Source: Blasia pusilla (Eukaryota; Marchantiophyta; Marchantiopsida; Blasiales). Taken from it: DNA of 64,000 bases. The position numbers and the translations under genes were made by a program. The number at the start of each line of letters is the position of its first letter. The stretch's first letter is position 1. The stretch lies in NCBI GenBank assembly GCA_050084515.1, contig CM114272.1, positions 47,430,001-47,494,000 of the forward strand, in the 5' to 3' direction. This document shows positions 45,580-57,596 of this stretch, piece after piece. The notes beneath the pieces were generated by a model. That model searched no databases, had not been told where the DNA came from, and saw nothing but the letters and a program-made list of their open reading frames with translations.

Positions 45580-48115
45580 AATGCAATAGGAGGGGGGCCA
45601 TAGCGTATTGTAAAAAAGAAGCAAAGAAAATGCTCGGTGACATACGAGCCCCAATTAGAAACGTTAAAAAAATCCGAATCCCTTAAAAGCTTTACGAGCA
45701 TGATTCCTCTTCCTCCTCTTAATCGAATCTAAGAATTGGACGCTAAATCCCAATTCAAAAAGGTTGTGCAACTCATCTCTAAATGCAGTTTTGTCTCTGT
45801 CACACTTATGCTAAATGCAGATCGAAAAATGTCCAACTCAGTAGTTTACTATCAACGTCGGCCAATTCTTGCTTTCAGAACACACATATCAACCAGTTTC
45901 CATACGCAACTAGTCATTGACTTGCAATTTTTCTTCAAGATCATCCGGGAGAAAGGCAAAAACATCTTTATCTCCCGCGTTGATACAAGACCATGACAAA
46001 GAAAAAAATTACAAAGGGATGCCCCTCAAAGGAAACTTGAGCTCGTGTAGCAGACGGAGACCAATCCAGAGCAATTCCGCATTTCATAATCTATGTTTCC
46101 TAATTCTTTGGTTGGGGATCAAATTGACCAAATATCATGCCTAGCCACGCTCGCTCATTCCATCGTTCAAGCGAAACCTTTCTGGACTCTTCGTCCAAGC
46201 ACCGGAAAAAAATGAATCTACTTTCTAACTCTACGCAAATGATGCGATGTGAGAAACCTTGAAAGGCCCTTCTAACGAGATGAGCGTTGAGCTAGCTATT
46301 CAAATCAAGATTAGAGGCACGTAGACACCATGGAAAATTTGTACTAGACTCTTGACATCAGCCAATTCCTGCATCAAAACTTTTGAAATGACCAAAATGC
46401 CATGCCTGATGAGACTCACGCACCGAGTCCTCAAAATGAAGCATTCTTAAACGCCTATCCAAGACATCGAATCGACATACAGATTTTCCTACACGCCACC
46501 TCCACACAAGAGAATGCAATCTGATACTGTGCAAGGCTCCCTCGTTCGACATCAAATCCCACAACCTTGGAAACCTCATTACCATCACAAACTACACGGA
46601 GAACAAACGCCGAGCTCCAAACTCAGATCGCAAGCATACCTGAGAGAAGACGAGTGGAAGCGCACGAGTGATCCGCAGATGGTAGGAGTAGCATATGTCC
46701 GCAATTGGGAGCCGGATGCGGTAACCGAACGCAGACAGTAATCATGCCGCTATCACCTCTCTCCATAGGCAAAAATTTCATGGTCCTCTTCTCATGGCCG
46801 TTCTTGCAAATTAGCTATATGCGCTCGGCGCCGCCTCCAATGAGTTGAGACACCACACCATCTTCGTCATCTCAGAGTAGATTAGCAACACACAAAAATC
46901 CTCACTTGGAATCTATAATATCAATTGTATGGTGTCAAAGCGTGGACCAGCTGCGTAGCGCCGCTAGACCGGATTGTTGTGTGCATGTACAAGCTTATGG
47001 TTCAGAATTGAGCGAGCACGCCACAATTGTGTGAGCTTGCTCGATGGGAGGCAGCACGGGGAGAAAATCTTCTCACATTCCTTCTCTCACTCCTTCAGAA
47101 ACATTGCGACTCGATATTTGATAGTTAGCAATGTTATGTTTCGGACCTCTAGTGCTACTGGAGAAGTCAAGAAAAAATGAGCTTACCCGAGGAGAAGAGA
47201 CTCAATCCGAACTACAGTGAATGTAGAAGGAAGACAATAAATAAATTTTCCCACTCTCTGCTTGCAATCTGAGGTCGATCTGCAACGAATTGGCCCCAAA
47301 ATTGCCTTGCGTTAAGGAACAAACGGGCTCTTGAACAAGTAGATCTCAGGCTGTAGTGAGGGAAGAGAATTGAGTTTCCAGCTCATAACTTCTAGGAGCA
47401 AGAATCGGAGAAGAAATTGCGCCTAAGAAATGGCGCAACAAGATTTCCAATTCAAAAATTGAATTCCAACGGGCCTTCTTCCCCCTTCCATGTTATTTTC
47501 CCCTTTGTCTTTATTTTCTATCGGTTCACCGGTTCCCTGGTAACTGGAAATGGGAGGTGGCAGAGTTGCAAAATCTTGCACCCTGCGTTCTTGCCATGCG
47601 AATCAGGGTCGGGGTCCCATTAAAGAACTCCATTTCCATCCGTTAGATCTTAGAGATCTGGGACCTTGGGGTCGGGTCCTAGCGACCTTGATTGCATAGG
47701 ACCGGCTCTTAAGTCCATGCAAATATTTTTAAAACAACTTCGCCACATCTCCGCGAGGCTCTTACGTCTCTAAACTCCTCTAACCTTGAGATGTCAACCC
47801 GTGTTCTTCTAAGCTCCAATCTTAGAAGAAATTTGTAGAGAAGGTGCAATCTTGCACAAATAGATATTCGTGCACATACGGAATCCATTCTAATCTTAAC
47901 ACGCGTGGATTTACTATGTTTGAAAGGACTTTCCTTATCAAGAAGGGTTTCATTTTTTGGGAGTAGAAGTACCCAAAAAGTAGCCCCTCTCTTCTTATTA
48001 TAATATAGATTATAATATAAATTTTCAAAATAGTATGGGAATATAGTATCTTAAACAAAGAAAGACCGAAAATTTTCCTCTTCTAAAAACTCAACAACAA
48101 AAATAGGATAAAAAT
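45580..48115. other. Intergenic DNA, nothing recognised
   Basis: Frames on both strands are short (under 90 codons) and show no domain. No repeat match to the rest of the window was found. Confidence 0.5.
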
Positions 48116-48121
48116 AATCGC

Positions 48122-48366
48122 GTGACAAAAACAAGAATACAGCAAATCCTGCAAATTCATTTTAGTTGTGGCTTTTGGACACTTGAGTTTTTGAGTCCCC
48201 TCTTTTGTTTTTAGAATGGGTTTTTCCATCATGCATATTTATTGTGACAAAAACAAGAATACAGCAAATCATGCAAATTCATTTTGAGTTGTGGCTTTTG
48301 GACACTTGACTTTTTGAGTCCCCTCTTTTGTTTTTAGAATGGATTTTTCCATCATGCATATTTATT
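48122..48366. repeat. 122/123-bp tandem duplication
   Basis: Units 48,122-48,243 and 48,244-48,366 begin GTGACAAAAACAAGAATACA and end CATGCATATTTATT, with about five differences. Recent local duplication. Confidence 0.95.
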
Positions 48367-49421
48367 GAGGTTCATCTTTTCAAATATGCATGTTTTAAAA
48401 AATCAATTACTGACATAAAGGACCATACAAATGATTGTATATTATATTGTTCACCGACCCATGGTAATATTTTTCGAGTACACCATTGAGTTCCCTACCG
48501 GCATGAGGAGGCCATAGTTACGGTTAACGTACCTAACTGTGTAGGCATGACCCGAGTGCGATGCGCGAATATTCGGACACAGTGGTCAATCCCCTTGAGG
48601 TGCGGAGGGAAGAAAGGGGAGTAAACCTTTGGAGGTATGGCTGTGAATGAGCAATATTGCCATGCGAAGATTCTGTTCTGGGCAGACAGCTGGAGAATTG
48701 GAAGTCGTGCCGGTAATATTCACCGGCGCTCGGATAGACGGCCGGGCTGAAAGTCGCTGTGACGCTGTCTGTGGCTGCGTGCCGTCTGCCCAGACGCGAT
48801 CGATAAGTGGCAGTCATCGTCCGTGTACACCTTCGTCGCGGTGGGCTTCCAGTCTCGTCGCGACGGAGGTGCTGCCAGTGTCTTCAGAGTCCACTGTCCA
48901 GACGGAATAAGACCTCCTAATTAATTATTAACTACTTCCGAACGGAAGACCTAATTAAGGCGGTGAGGTGGATCGGCGGAGAGGAGAGGAGTCGGCGAAG
49001 GAAGAAGTCCGAAGTGCTTAACGCATGTGCGGAAGAGTGACTACGTGACAATTCGTGCGATGGAATCATGGAAAGGTGAAGAGAGAGGGGTGCTCGATAC
49101 AGGCGAGGCCAAAACATCTTCATCTCGTGCTGCAACAGCCTTCCGCTCTGCTGTAAGGGCCTGCGTCGCTACACAGTACGAATCTAGGCAGTAGACACTC
49201 ATCGTTGCTGGAATCGAATCGTCTGAAGCTTCCAGGAGCACGTTTCCTGCCTACGGACGACGATCTGTAGATAATTTCGGTCTCCCGGATCCAATTCAAA
49301 CCTTAGGGATTTGAGAGCGAGAGCGAGCGAGAGATAGAGAGAGAGAGACAGAGATCTGTGCAATCGCAAGGAAAAAAGGAGCGGGGAGAGTGGGGGAGGC
49401 GGAAGGAAAGGTTCCGGGGAT

Positions 49422-49463
<42 letters not shown>

Positions 49464-49867
49464 TCAAACAGTCGTAGTCAGATCCTTGCCGGGCGGAGGC
49501 TGGTGGAGTGGAGAGGGTAGAACGTGGTTGGGTTTCTATATTCGATTTGATTGCTGGCAGGCAGGCTGCGCCGGAGGGCTGTAGCTAGAGATCGGGCAAC
49601 GCGGAAGGGAGTGCGGGGAGGAGAGAGGGGGGATCTGGATAGCGAGGAGGGATCGAGTTCGGATGAAGGTGGAGGGAAGTGACGTGCTGTAATGATCTCG
49701 GGCGGAAGGAATGGAATCTTGAGAGGTGTGAATGTGAGTGGCCACGAGATTGTAGAGTACGAGTGGGGGAGGGGATTCGAGAGGCGGTTCCCATTGATGG
49801 ATCTGAGTCGAAAACTCTGAGAGCGAAGGGAGTGCAGGTCTGTTGATGGGTGGAGATCCTGGAAGGA
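48367..49867 (+). promoter_or_regulatory. Upstream region and 5' leader of the fucosyltransferase gene
   Basis: More GC-rich than its surroundings. Two GA-rich tracts (49,311-49,355 and the pure (GA)n 49,426-49,455) precede the gene and probably lie in the leader. A 10-codon upstream ORF starts at ATG 49,846 and ends at TAA 49,876-49,878, overlapping the main start at 49,868 in another frame. It could lower or regulate translation. No TATA box was assigned. Confidence 0.5.
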
Positions 49868-51703
49868 ATGGCAAGTAACATCCCGAAGTTTACAGCACCG
49901 AAGACCATGGCGAATGTTGGATTGACCTCCTGTTTGATCAAACTGATGCCCGTGCTGTGTTTGGGGCTCATTGTCCTTCCGTTGGTTTTCCAGAATTCTG
50001 AATCCGTCCAAAGCTTCTTGAGATCCAAATTCGACTCCTTTGCTGCCACCGAAGGGGATGGAGCCGGCGTCACTGTCGGCCCTAGAATTGCCGACACTAT
50101 TGCTGCCTCGACCAAGGAGGAGGAGGAGGAAAAAGAGCCGACGGTAATATCTGAACCTGTCCAACAGCTTATTGAGGAGATTCGTGAGGCAACAATCAGG
50201 GCTGCCGGTGGATTAGACATTAGTTTCAGCGATGCTCATAGGGAGGCGTGGGAACTGAAGAATCCGTGCCGGAGTCGACGGGAGCTGAAGCCGCTGTATG
50301 ATAGGCGACGGCACATGAGGGATGTGCCGGTGAACAGGCAGTGGGAGCTGGTCGTGCAGGAGTACGAGAAATTGCACTACACTTGTATGACGAGAGTCGG
50401 CAATCTCGCCGAATACTTCAAGTCTCAGAACTCCAGTGTAGATTGCAACTTCGTGATCGCGGAATCTCACTTCGGGCTGGGAAACAAAATGTATCACTTA
50501 GCGTCAGTGTTCATGTACGCAATTCTGAGCCAGCGGGTGATGCTCATTCCCGAGTCCACGTCCGTCCCATCCGTCGTGTGCGAACCGTTCGCGGGATCTT
50601 CATGGAAGATCAACGAGGCCTTCCATAATATTGTGAAGAAAAAAAACACGGAATCTATCAAGTTCTACAATGGAGTAGACAAGGAGATGAATCACTCAGA
50701 AATTTTGAATATCTTTGCCGCGGACATGGACAATGTATGGGGCCCGGAGCCTAGGTTCTATTGCAACACAGAGCAGAGATACCTCTCCACGGTCCGGTGG
50801 ATCACCATTGACGGATGCTTGTTGTTCCTACACAAGCTGTATGCAGTTGAAAAGTATCGGCCGACTTTGGAGGCTCTCTTCCCACAAAGGATCGTCCTCA
50901 CTTACATTCTGCGATCCGTGCTGTTGCCGGCTGATCCAGTCTGGGAGCGCGTTCTACACGTCAATGAGGTTTATCTTCAGGATGCAGACAAGCAGATAGG
51001 GATTCAGGTCCGATTTCTCAAGGGCGAGAAGGAGTACAACGAGAGGAACAGTCTGATAAACGATCGCATCAGTCGTTGCGTGTGGGAAAACAAGATACTC
51101 CCCGAGGTTTGCCCTGAATCTCCGAAGGATCCTGGCTATGGCGATCCCAAATTCGCAGAGTGTTCGGTGCCCATGACTCCAGATGACCACGAACACCCTC
51201 ATATTATCAAAGTGCTCGTCGGGTCTCTCTTCCTAGGCCTGCACGATTACCTCAACGACATCTATCTTCGCCACGAGAAGACCACCACGAAAGAGGCGGT
51301 GGGCATCATCCAGTTGACCCACGAGCTGATTCAGGGCAACGGCGTGGAGGTGGACAGTCAAGCACTCGTAGAAATCATCAGCCTCAGCCTCTCTGACGTT
51401 CTGATCGTCACACCCATGTCCACTTTCGGAGGTGTGGCCCAATCGTATGGGGGTCTAATTCCCTGGTTCATCGACTTCGCCAGCAAGAAAGGCGAGCCGG
51501 ACAAATGCCAACGAGGAATGGGAATCGAGCCGTGCTACTTGGGAGCAAACAACAACTACGACTGTCCATATGATCCTCCTGGTACGCAAAAAATCCCCAC
51601 TTTTGTACCGTATTTACGAGATTGCTTATTCATCGACGTGGGAGCTGGATATGGAATGCAAATGGTCCCGGAGAAATTCGAGGACCACGACTTCGGAGTT
51701 TAG
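49868..51703 (+). CDS. Xyloglucan-type alpha-1,2-fucosyltransferase (GT37), 611 aa
   Basis: Intact single-exon frame. The first in-frame ATG is 49,868. Residues about 21-41 are a membrane anchor (type II Golgi protein), followed by an acidic stem (EEEEKE near 85-90) and the catalytic region. GT37 landmarks: HFGLGNKMYHLASVFMYAIL (about 202-221, the GLGN box), CEPF (about 238), IGIQVRFLKG (about 377-386, the donor-binding segment of the superfamily), STFGGVAQSYGGLIPW (about 518-533) and EPCY near 554. Family members transfer L-fucose from GDP-fucose to galactose on xyloglucan or other cell-wall glycans in the Golgi. Length is near the family's usual 520-600 with a somewhat longer stem. Angiosperm members often have an intron near the 5' end; this one has none. 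Acceptor substrate cannot be told from sequence. Base composition is higher in GC than the flanking repeats, as expected for a functional gene. Confidence 0.93.
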   Translation: MASNIPKFTAPKTMANVGLTSCLIKLMPVLCLGLIVLPLVFQNSESVQSFLRSKFDSFAATEGDGAGVTVGPRIADTIAASTKEEEEEKEPTVISEPVQQLIEEIREATIRAAGGLDISFSDAHREAWELKNPCRSRRELKPLYDRRRHMRDVPVNRQWELVVQEYEKLHYTCMTRVGNLAEYFKSQNSSVDCNFVIAESHFGLGNKMYHLASVFMYAILSQRVMLIPESTSVPSVVCEPFAGSSWKINEAFHNIVKKKNTESIKFYNGVDKEMNHSEILNIFAADMDNVWGPEPRFYCNTEQRYLSTVRWITIDGCLLFLHKLYAVEKYRPTLEALFPQRIVLTYILRSVLLPADPVWERVLHVNEVYLQDADKQIGIQVRFLKGEKEYNERNSLINDRISRCVWENKILPEVCPESPKDPGYGDPKFAECSVPMTPDDHEHPHIIKVLVGSLFLGLHDYLNDIYLRHEKTTTKEAVGIIQLTHELIQGNGVEVDSQALVEIISLSLSDVLIVTPMSTFGGVAQSYGGLIPWFIDFASKKGEPDKCQRGMGIEPCYLGANNNYDCPYDPPGTQKIPTFVPYLRDCLFIDVGAGYGMQMVPEKFEDHDFGV

Positions 51704-52406
51704 TGTAGCGCTTAGAATTTACTGACGATCGATGAGATATGTTGATGGATCCATTTGGCCGGCTGTATATAATTATTGAGTAAAGTGTCCAGCGGTGCTC
51801 ATTCTTTAGGAACGCAACGTTCCCGAGGCGGTACTTGACCACTCAAGTATCATCGCGAAGCTTTGCTTCGAATTCCAATTCCATCTCGTGTTTTGTTTCG
51901 TTTCTTCCAATGGATTCTGGATGGATTGATTGCCATGCGTGATGGATCCTCCCTTAGCGTTTGGATTGTGGCCGATCACGGAACCGTGCTCATGATCACA
52001 GCAGCTCGTCGGGATCATATCATGGCTCCGCTAGAATTCACTGCTTCTATCTCGCTAGTTCTGTGATCCACGATCTTTAATTCCCTCCGCGGTTTCCGAA
52101 CTCGTAACCTTCGCAAGGATCGTCCATGGACTTCGGTTGCAATTCCGGATTTGCAGTAAACGCAGAAACCATAACCGCCCTCCATAGCCTGTACGTGTTC
52201 TCGACTCGGAATCGAAGAAACGACCGCACGGACCACCTTCTCCGCGTCCGATTGAATTGTCAGTCTCGCGGAAAGCAGAGTACAGGCTCTTTCCGGCGTC
52301 ACTCGATCGGATCGTCGCGACTGCGAGTGATATTGGGAATTCGGGAGTTGACCACTATCCTCGAACTTCCAGTCCTCCTCCTCCTTCTCCTTCGAGAAAA
52401 GGTCTG
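51704..52406. other. 3' flank of the fucosyltransferase gene
   Basis: Holds the 3' UTR. A 138-codon minus-strand frame (52,015-52,431) has no recognisable domain and is not called as a gene. Confidence 0.5.
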
Positions 52407-52705
52407 GTTGGGAATCGTGATTGGTTGACACTCGGGTTCCACTAAACGTGGCAACCGGATTGCTTAACTAGCGTCCACACCTGTTGGGAATCGTGATTAG
52501 TTGACACTCGGGTTTTACTAAACATGGCAACCGGATAGCTTAACTAGCGTCCACACCTGTTGGGGATCGTGGTCAGTGGTTTTCTTGAACACGGGCCACC
52601 GGTTACCTTAACCAGAGTTCACTCCCGTTGGGAATCGTCGAGAGCGGACACTCGGGTCTGCTAGAATATGGGCCGCTGGTCAGCTTAACCGGAGTTTACA
52701 TCCGA
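52407..52705. repeat. Tandem repeat, about 76-bp unit, four copies
   Basis: Units at 52,407-52,482 and 52,483-52,558 (76 bp each, about 92% alike), 52,559-52,626 (68 bp, diverged) and 52,627 to about 52,705. Each begins GTTGGG(A/G)ATCGTG-like and ends near CTTAAC(C/T)(A/G)G followed by (C/T)CC-rich sequence. A short minisatellite downstream of the fucosyltransferase gene. Confidence 0.9.
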
Positions 52706-53520
52706 GGATTTACTGGTGAGCATCCCCTTGTAGCCGTCGCCGGCGGTGCCAACTGTGATTGCGTGTCCGATCAATCTTCTTGCCACCGTCGCCCCGTCTC
52801 TCGGCGCGGCACGTGTGTGACTCGGCAGACGGACGGACGGTGATGAGCATGACCCGATCGTGTGATGACTGGTTAGTGGTCACGCGTGTCCTGACATGCG
52901 TGTGGTTGACGAGGCCGGAAGTGGCGCCCCGACAACGAAAGGGAGAGGGAGGGACCGGAAGGTTCGAGACTTCGAAGTCTTTTGGTCTCCAATTGGCCCT
53001 AGTTCACTAAGCGTGCCACGTCGGATATTGTTATGTCTGGTGTTGCGAGTAAAACTAGTCTGTTAAAATTAAGAAACTTTATTCACTTTTGAATTGCTGT
53101 ATTTGAATATCGAGATTATTATTTTCGATTGGAAAATAGTTATTAAAGATAGCAAGTTGCTAGCTTGCGCTATGGTAAGTTAGGATGACTATGGGGAATT
53201 AGCACGATGTGTTGGAATTTAAAGGGGGTCATTTGAGACCTTGGAAATACAATTCCATCTCAATCCACTACTATAGGGAGTGTGTGAAGATACATATTGC
53301 AAGCTTGCAATGAAGCATAAGAGCATCTCATGTTTTACTTTTGCTAAGTTGAGCATGGAGGGAGGGGCAGGGACATTTTGCACCAACCAAAATGTGGTGA
53401 TTGGAATTTATCTCAAGATTACCAACATTTTCATTGTCGTGTGCATATGCATGGTCGGCACTAATAAAAAACACACACAAATACTATAGAGCTTATAAAA
53501 TGAACAAAAAATATCTCAAA
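52706..53520. other. Intergenic DNA, nothing recognised
   Basis: No supported frame. The left part is GC-rich, the right part AT-rich. Confidence 0.55.
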
Positions 53521-53523
53521 ACA

Positions 53524-53585
53524 AGAGAGAGAGAGAGAGAGAGAGAGAGTTGTGAACTTGCGCTATGGCGCTCTCTCTCTCTCTC
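53524..53585. repeat. (GA)13 facing (CT)n, potential hairpin
   Basis: A pure GA tract (53,524-53,549) is followed after 21 nt by a pure CT tract (53,571-53,585), so the two can pair as an inverted repeat. Confidence 0.9.
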
Positions 53586-53599
53586 AAACCCACCCTTAT

Positions 53600-53760
53600 G
53601 ATAAGAGGATAGGATGACTCACAAGGCAAGGAGCACCATAGTTCCACTACCTCACGGTCCAAAGGTTCAACAAGAGGGGTATATCTTCTCTCCCCTAATC
53701 CTCTCCCTAGGGACCTATGCACGTAAATCATCTATTTCTAGTTCTTAGCGCCTTGTAGAG
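53600..53760 (-). repeat. Diverged LTR fragment of the gypsy A/B/C family
   Basis: ACAAGGCAAGGAGCACCATAG, AAAGGTTCAACAAGAG, GGTATAT and CTCTCCCTAGGGACCTATGC follow the order of the LTR at 38.06-38.2 kb with many differences. Confidence 0.6.
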
Positions 53761-54208
53761 GTCGTCGGGAGCTTTCCAATGTATCCAAACTCGTTCGATT
53801 TTGATATTCTCAACTCATGCAATAGCAAATTTAGTGTATGAAAGTATAATTAGTGAAGGATTAGTTGTGTACTTTGCTCTCTACATGCCAATTTTGACTA
53901 ATTCTTACACATAATTGATCAATTTTGGAAACTTTTAGGTCAATTTTTGTGTAGGAGTGGTATATTCTTCAATTGGAGTAGTGGAGAGTAAAATTGCAAT
54001 TTATGAGTAAAATCTTTCTTCATGGAGTATTCGTCAACACGAATCACGTACAAGAAGGTAGATATATAGAATTACAATGTCTTGAAGTTTCGCATGAAGA
54101 AATTTCTCATGGGTCAAGAACTATGAGAGCTTCTTACAAGTGATGAGGCCAAACCACAAGGTGATTCAACAAACTTGAATATTTGCGCTTGGAAGAAGCG
54201 CGCAAGGT

Positions 54209-54715
54209 GTCACTTCTTTTAGGATAGATCAGCGAGATCTAGTAGAGTGCCTTTGGAGATACGGGAGGACAACCTCAAGAGGTCAAGGATGACCCGCTGA
54301 GGCCATGGGTTACTTGCGAGAGCATGTTTCCCCTTCGTTTCGGCTCATTTGGAGCCATATTGAGAAACTTAATATTTTGGGAAGTTACCATTTGTGGCAT
54401 AGTTGACTTTACACTTTGGGAAATGGCCCTTGACCCGCTACAGCAGGTCAAGAGCCAAGGAGGTGACGTGTGAGCATAGGTTACGAAGGAGAGAGCTTGG
54501 GAGCTTGGTATACCTTCAAGAGAGAGAGCTTGAGAGCTCATTCTCTCTTTGTTAAACCTTTTGGCATGAGGCAGCGGAGCTATGGTCCTCCGTGCCTTGT
54601 ATGTGTAATCCAAACCTCTTATTAGGAGAGTGGGTTTGGTTTGATATGAGAGAGAGTGCACACCATGGAGAGCTTGGTAGGAGACATTGATGTGAGATTC
54701 CATTGATATTACAAA
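54209..54715 (+). repeat. LTR of the gypsy A/B/C family, plus orientation
   Basis: Reverse complement of the LTRs flanking element B (for example GGTTTGGTTTGATATGAGAG and TTTTGGCATGAGGCAG on this strand). It starts TGTCACTTCTTTTAGGATAG, a plausible TG end; the CA end was not found. It has the orientation of element C, whose gag begins 2.8 kb downstream, so it may be a solo LTR or C's separated 5' LTR. Confidence 0.75.
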
Positions 54716-55820
54716 GAGAGAATGAGAGACCGAGAGAGCTTCAATGGAGGAGCTTGTTGGTCATTCACTAATGTGCAAGTTGGGTACCGTGTTCCCCGTT
54801 TAGCGGCTCATGGGAGTGCTCACCGGAGCAAGAGCCACTCGAGTTTGCTAATTTTCTTTGCTAATTTTCGTACGGGAGAGTGGCACGCGGAAGCGCTATC
54901 CAATTTTCATTAGATATTGAGTATGGAGGTGGATTTCCCCATACTAGTGCTTTCAAGAGCACCATGTAGCTCTCTGATTTGTGTTTTCATAGGTTTCCCA
55001 TTTGCATTGGGAGAAATCAACGCGTAAGCATCGCCAAATTTTGCGTAGGAGAAAGAGACCTTGGGCTGCATGACAATCCCTGTCAATTTTTGGTGGAAGA
55101 GAAAATGAAGAAACCAATTTGATCAAGGTGTAGATCAGGAAGCTGTGCACGTTGTGGAAGAAACGGTGCGCAATTTTGAGTTTGGAGCACAAAGTTGTGG
55201 CTGATTGAGCAAGCTACCATGGCCATTGTGCTACCGTGTGAGTGAAATTTGAAATTTTGGTTGGTAAAATCCTTATTGGAGAAGTAGAAAAGTAAACATC
55301 AATTATTTTAGAAGACCAAACAAGTCAAGTTATCACTTTGAGGTAGAAATAAGTGAGAGAGTTATTTTGGAGAGAGTTGACCCACTTTTGGTGGGCTTAG
55401 TGGGAAATTGGTGGGTATAGATCCGGATTTTTAGGGGTCAGTTTAGTTTCAGAAAAAAAAATTATTTTGGGGAAGAGGGACTTGCATACTATCAAGCCTC
55501 CTCTCATCCAGGCCATTGACCTTGCTACGACGCGAGGCTAGCTGCTCCCTAACCGCGTTGCACGACTACCCATAACGTGCAGCATTACTACTTCTAATGC
55601 CGCCATAGAACTGCACCCGCCTTGCCGGGGTCGATTCGCTCAACTGTACAGTGTGGCGCCTAGTAGCCTTATGCCATTTTCCTTAGCCAAGATTGATCCA
55701 TCGCAAGCCGCGCAGTCGCGGCTAGCCGTGGGCAATCCTGGCCGCATCAGTACTCTCCTTGAACATTAATCTTTGTCGTTGCGGAAGTGTGCGTTTAGTA
55801 GGACATGCTCTCAACGCTAA
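54716..55820. other. Unassigned DNA between LTR and dispersed repeat
   Basis: No supported frame. GC content rises sharply from about 55,490 to 55,760, ending just before the dispersed repeat. Confidence 0.45.
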
Positions 55821-55824
55821 TCTA

Positions 55825-56775
55825 CATCCAAACACGCACTGTGGTTAGTTGGGTTTGGATCAATCAGCAAGAAAACTTTTTGAGTTCTTGTCTGAGTCTC
55901 TTATCAAGCTCAATCTTCTTAGTTTCACGGTTTACAACATAGGCAAGTCTCGAAAGACTTGGGAGATACTTTCTGGTCGGATCAGGAACCTCAAACGGCG
56001 TTTCGCACGTGGCGGTTCCAACTGTCCAATTGACATCCAATGAGTCCCTAATCGAGACTCAAAAAAAATGAATCACAAGTCAGAATCCAAGTGTGGCGTA
56101 CAAAGTCCACTCCCTTGGATCAAGTTTGGGTTTTGAATTCCAACGCCAAACTCCCGTTCCATCCCGTGTCCTTGAGCAGCCGTTTGGTGCTCAACGTGGG
56201 GTTTGTGTTCCAAGACATCTTGGAGAGACTCCCCCTTACTAGTACTTCTGGGAATCTCCGAGGTCCCCCTAACTTTAGGGAAAGACAGTCGGACCCCTTA
56301 AATTGGCCCTCAACCCGATTGCTCTCACAATCATTTTTGGCCAATATCTCAACGTGTACTTATGCATTTGCTCAGATCTTTGGTGCATTGGAAGCATCTC
56401 AAGATAAGCTTTTCAACGCGCCCTTATTTGTCTCGAATGCATCTCGAGCTAAACTTTATGTTCAGAAACACAATCAAATTCCCCAAACACTAGTTGTGTT
56501 TCCAAAATTGGTTCTCACCTCTTTGGCAACGACCCTTTGAAGACTCAACTCATCTCAAGTCTTGGTTTGCATTTGGTCTAGGTTTCCTGGTCACGACCAC
56601 TAACACATGAAATGCACAACTCTGTTCCGCGTTTTGTCTCTTGGACTTTTCCAAGAGACCTTCCAAAATCCTCTCCAAAGCGCCATCATCGCGGCGTGAA
56701 TCCACTTGAGTTCTGATGTTCTGCTTGATGCCTATTTAGTGTTCATTTGGTTATCAGGGTTGCGACACTGACAAC
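55825..56775. repeat. Unclassified dispersed repeat, copy 2
   Basis: Collinear with 15,385-16,345. A 149-codon plus-strand frame inside (56,091-56,540) has no known domain and is not open in copy 1, so it is probably chance. Confidence 0.65.
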
Positions 56776-57540
56776 CCACTATTTTCCATCACTGCTCGTC
56801 CAGGTCTTTCTCAACCGTGTAGCTCGCGGCAGACTTACGTCTGCCAACTCAATGTAGCTTGAGCATGGAGAATTTTGTCCGCTGCTGGTACGGCGACCAG
56901 CGCCCTCCGACTTGGATCGGCCATAGCCGGCTCCGTGGTCCTGTTGCCGTTCTCGCATCCCATTCTCGAGTGACATGCCGTTTGTAGCCATTCCGTGCCG
57001 CACCGTATCGCTAGACCTGTACCGCACATCAAGGATATTTGAGCATCGTCAGTACAAGAGGAGTACGACTTGTTGATTGGAGGAATTTTCCTTCACGACC
57101 AAGTTGGGGTCGAGATTTGCAGTTGCTGAAGAGCGACACTGACATTTATTGAGGTTACCCATTCTTGTCTCTTGCCCTACATGTGTTAGGAAATTCCGGG
57201 TATTGGGTAGTTATTCGGGGATATTGGGTTTCGTGTGATGCAGAGAGCATCATTGATGTATGGATTTAGGGGACATAGACCTATGTGGGATGTCCATAGT
57301 TGAGGATGGTTTGTCGATGAGATGAATAGATCACTTGATTTGCCGCACCACGCCACTTGTTACACGTCTTAGTGAGAGAGTGTAGATTGAGTGCCGCATG
57401 TTAGATTGAGTGATTGAGTGATATTACTCGCTAGGTTGAGAGTGATTGCGTGAGAGGGGCACAAGGGCCATCACGACGTCCTTTTGGGACTTTGAAAGGC
57501 AAAGTGGTGGGCCTGAAGGTAGCTTTAGAGGGTTTACCTA
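56776..57540. other. Leader-like DNA before element C gag
   Basis: No recognised gene. It may include the 5' leader of element C, but no primer-binding site was identified. Confidence 0.4.
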
Positions 57541-57596
57541 GAGTGGTGCGAGGTTTCGAGGGTCACTTGAGAGACCACCTCGATCTCCTTCTATGT

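Noticed and set aside
49478-50220. 228- and 211-codon minus-strand frames
   Set aside because: Antisense to the fucosyltransferase start and its GA-rich leader; serine/proline-rich composition artefacts.
52015-52431. 138-codon minus-strand frame with a CVYC pair
   Set aside because: No domain, no homologous frame elsewhere, and it runs into the tandem repeat.
56091-56540. 149-codon frame in the dispersed repeat
   Set aside because: Not open in the other copy at 15.4-16.3 kb, so not conserved as protein.
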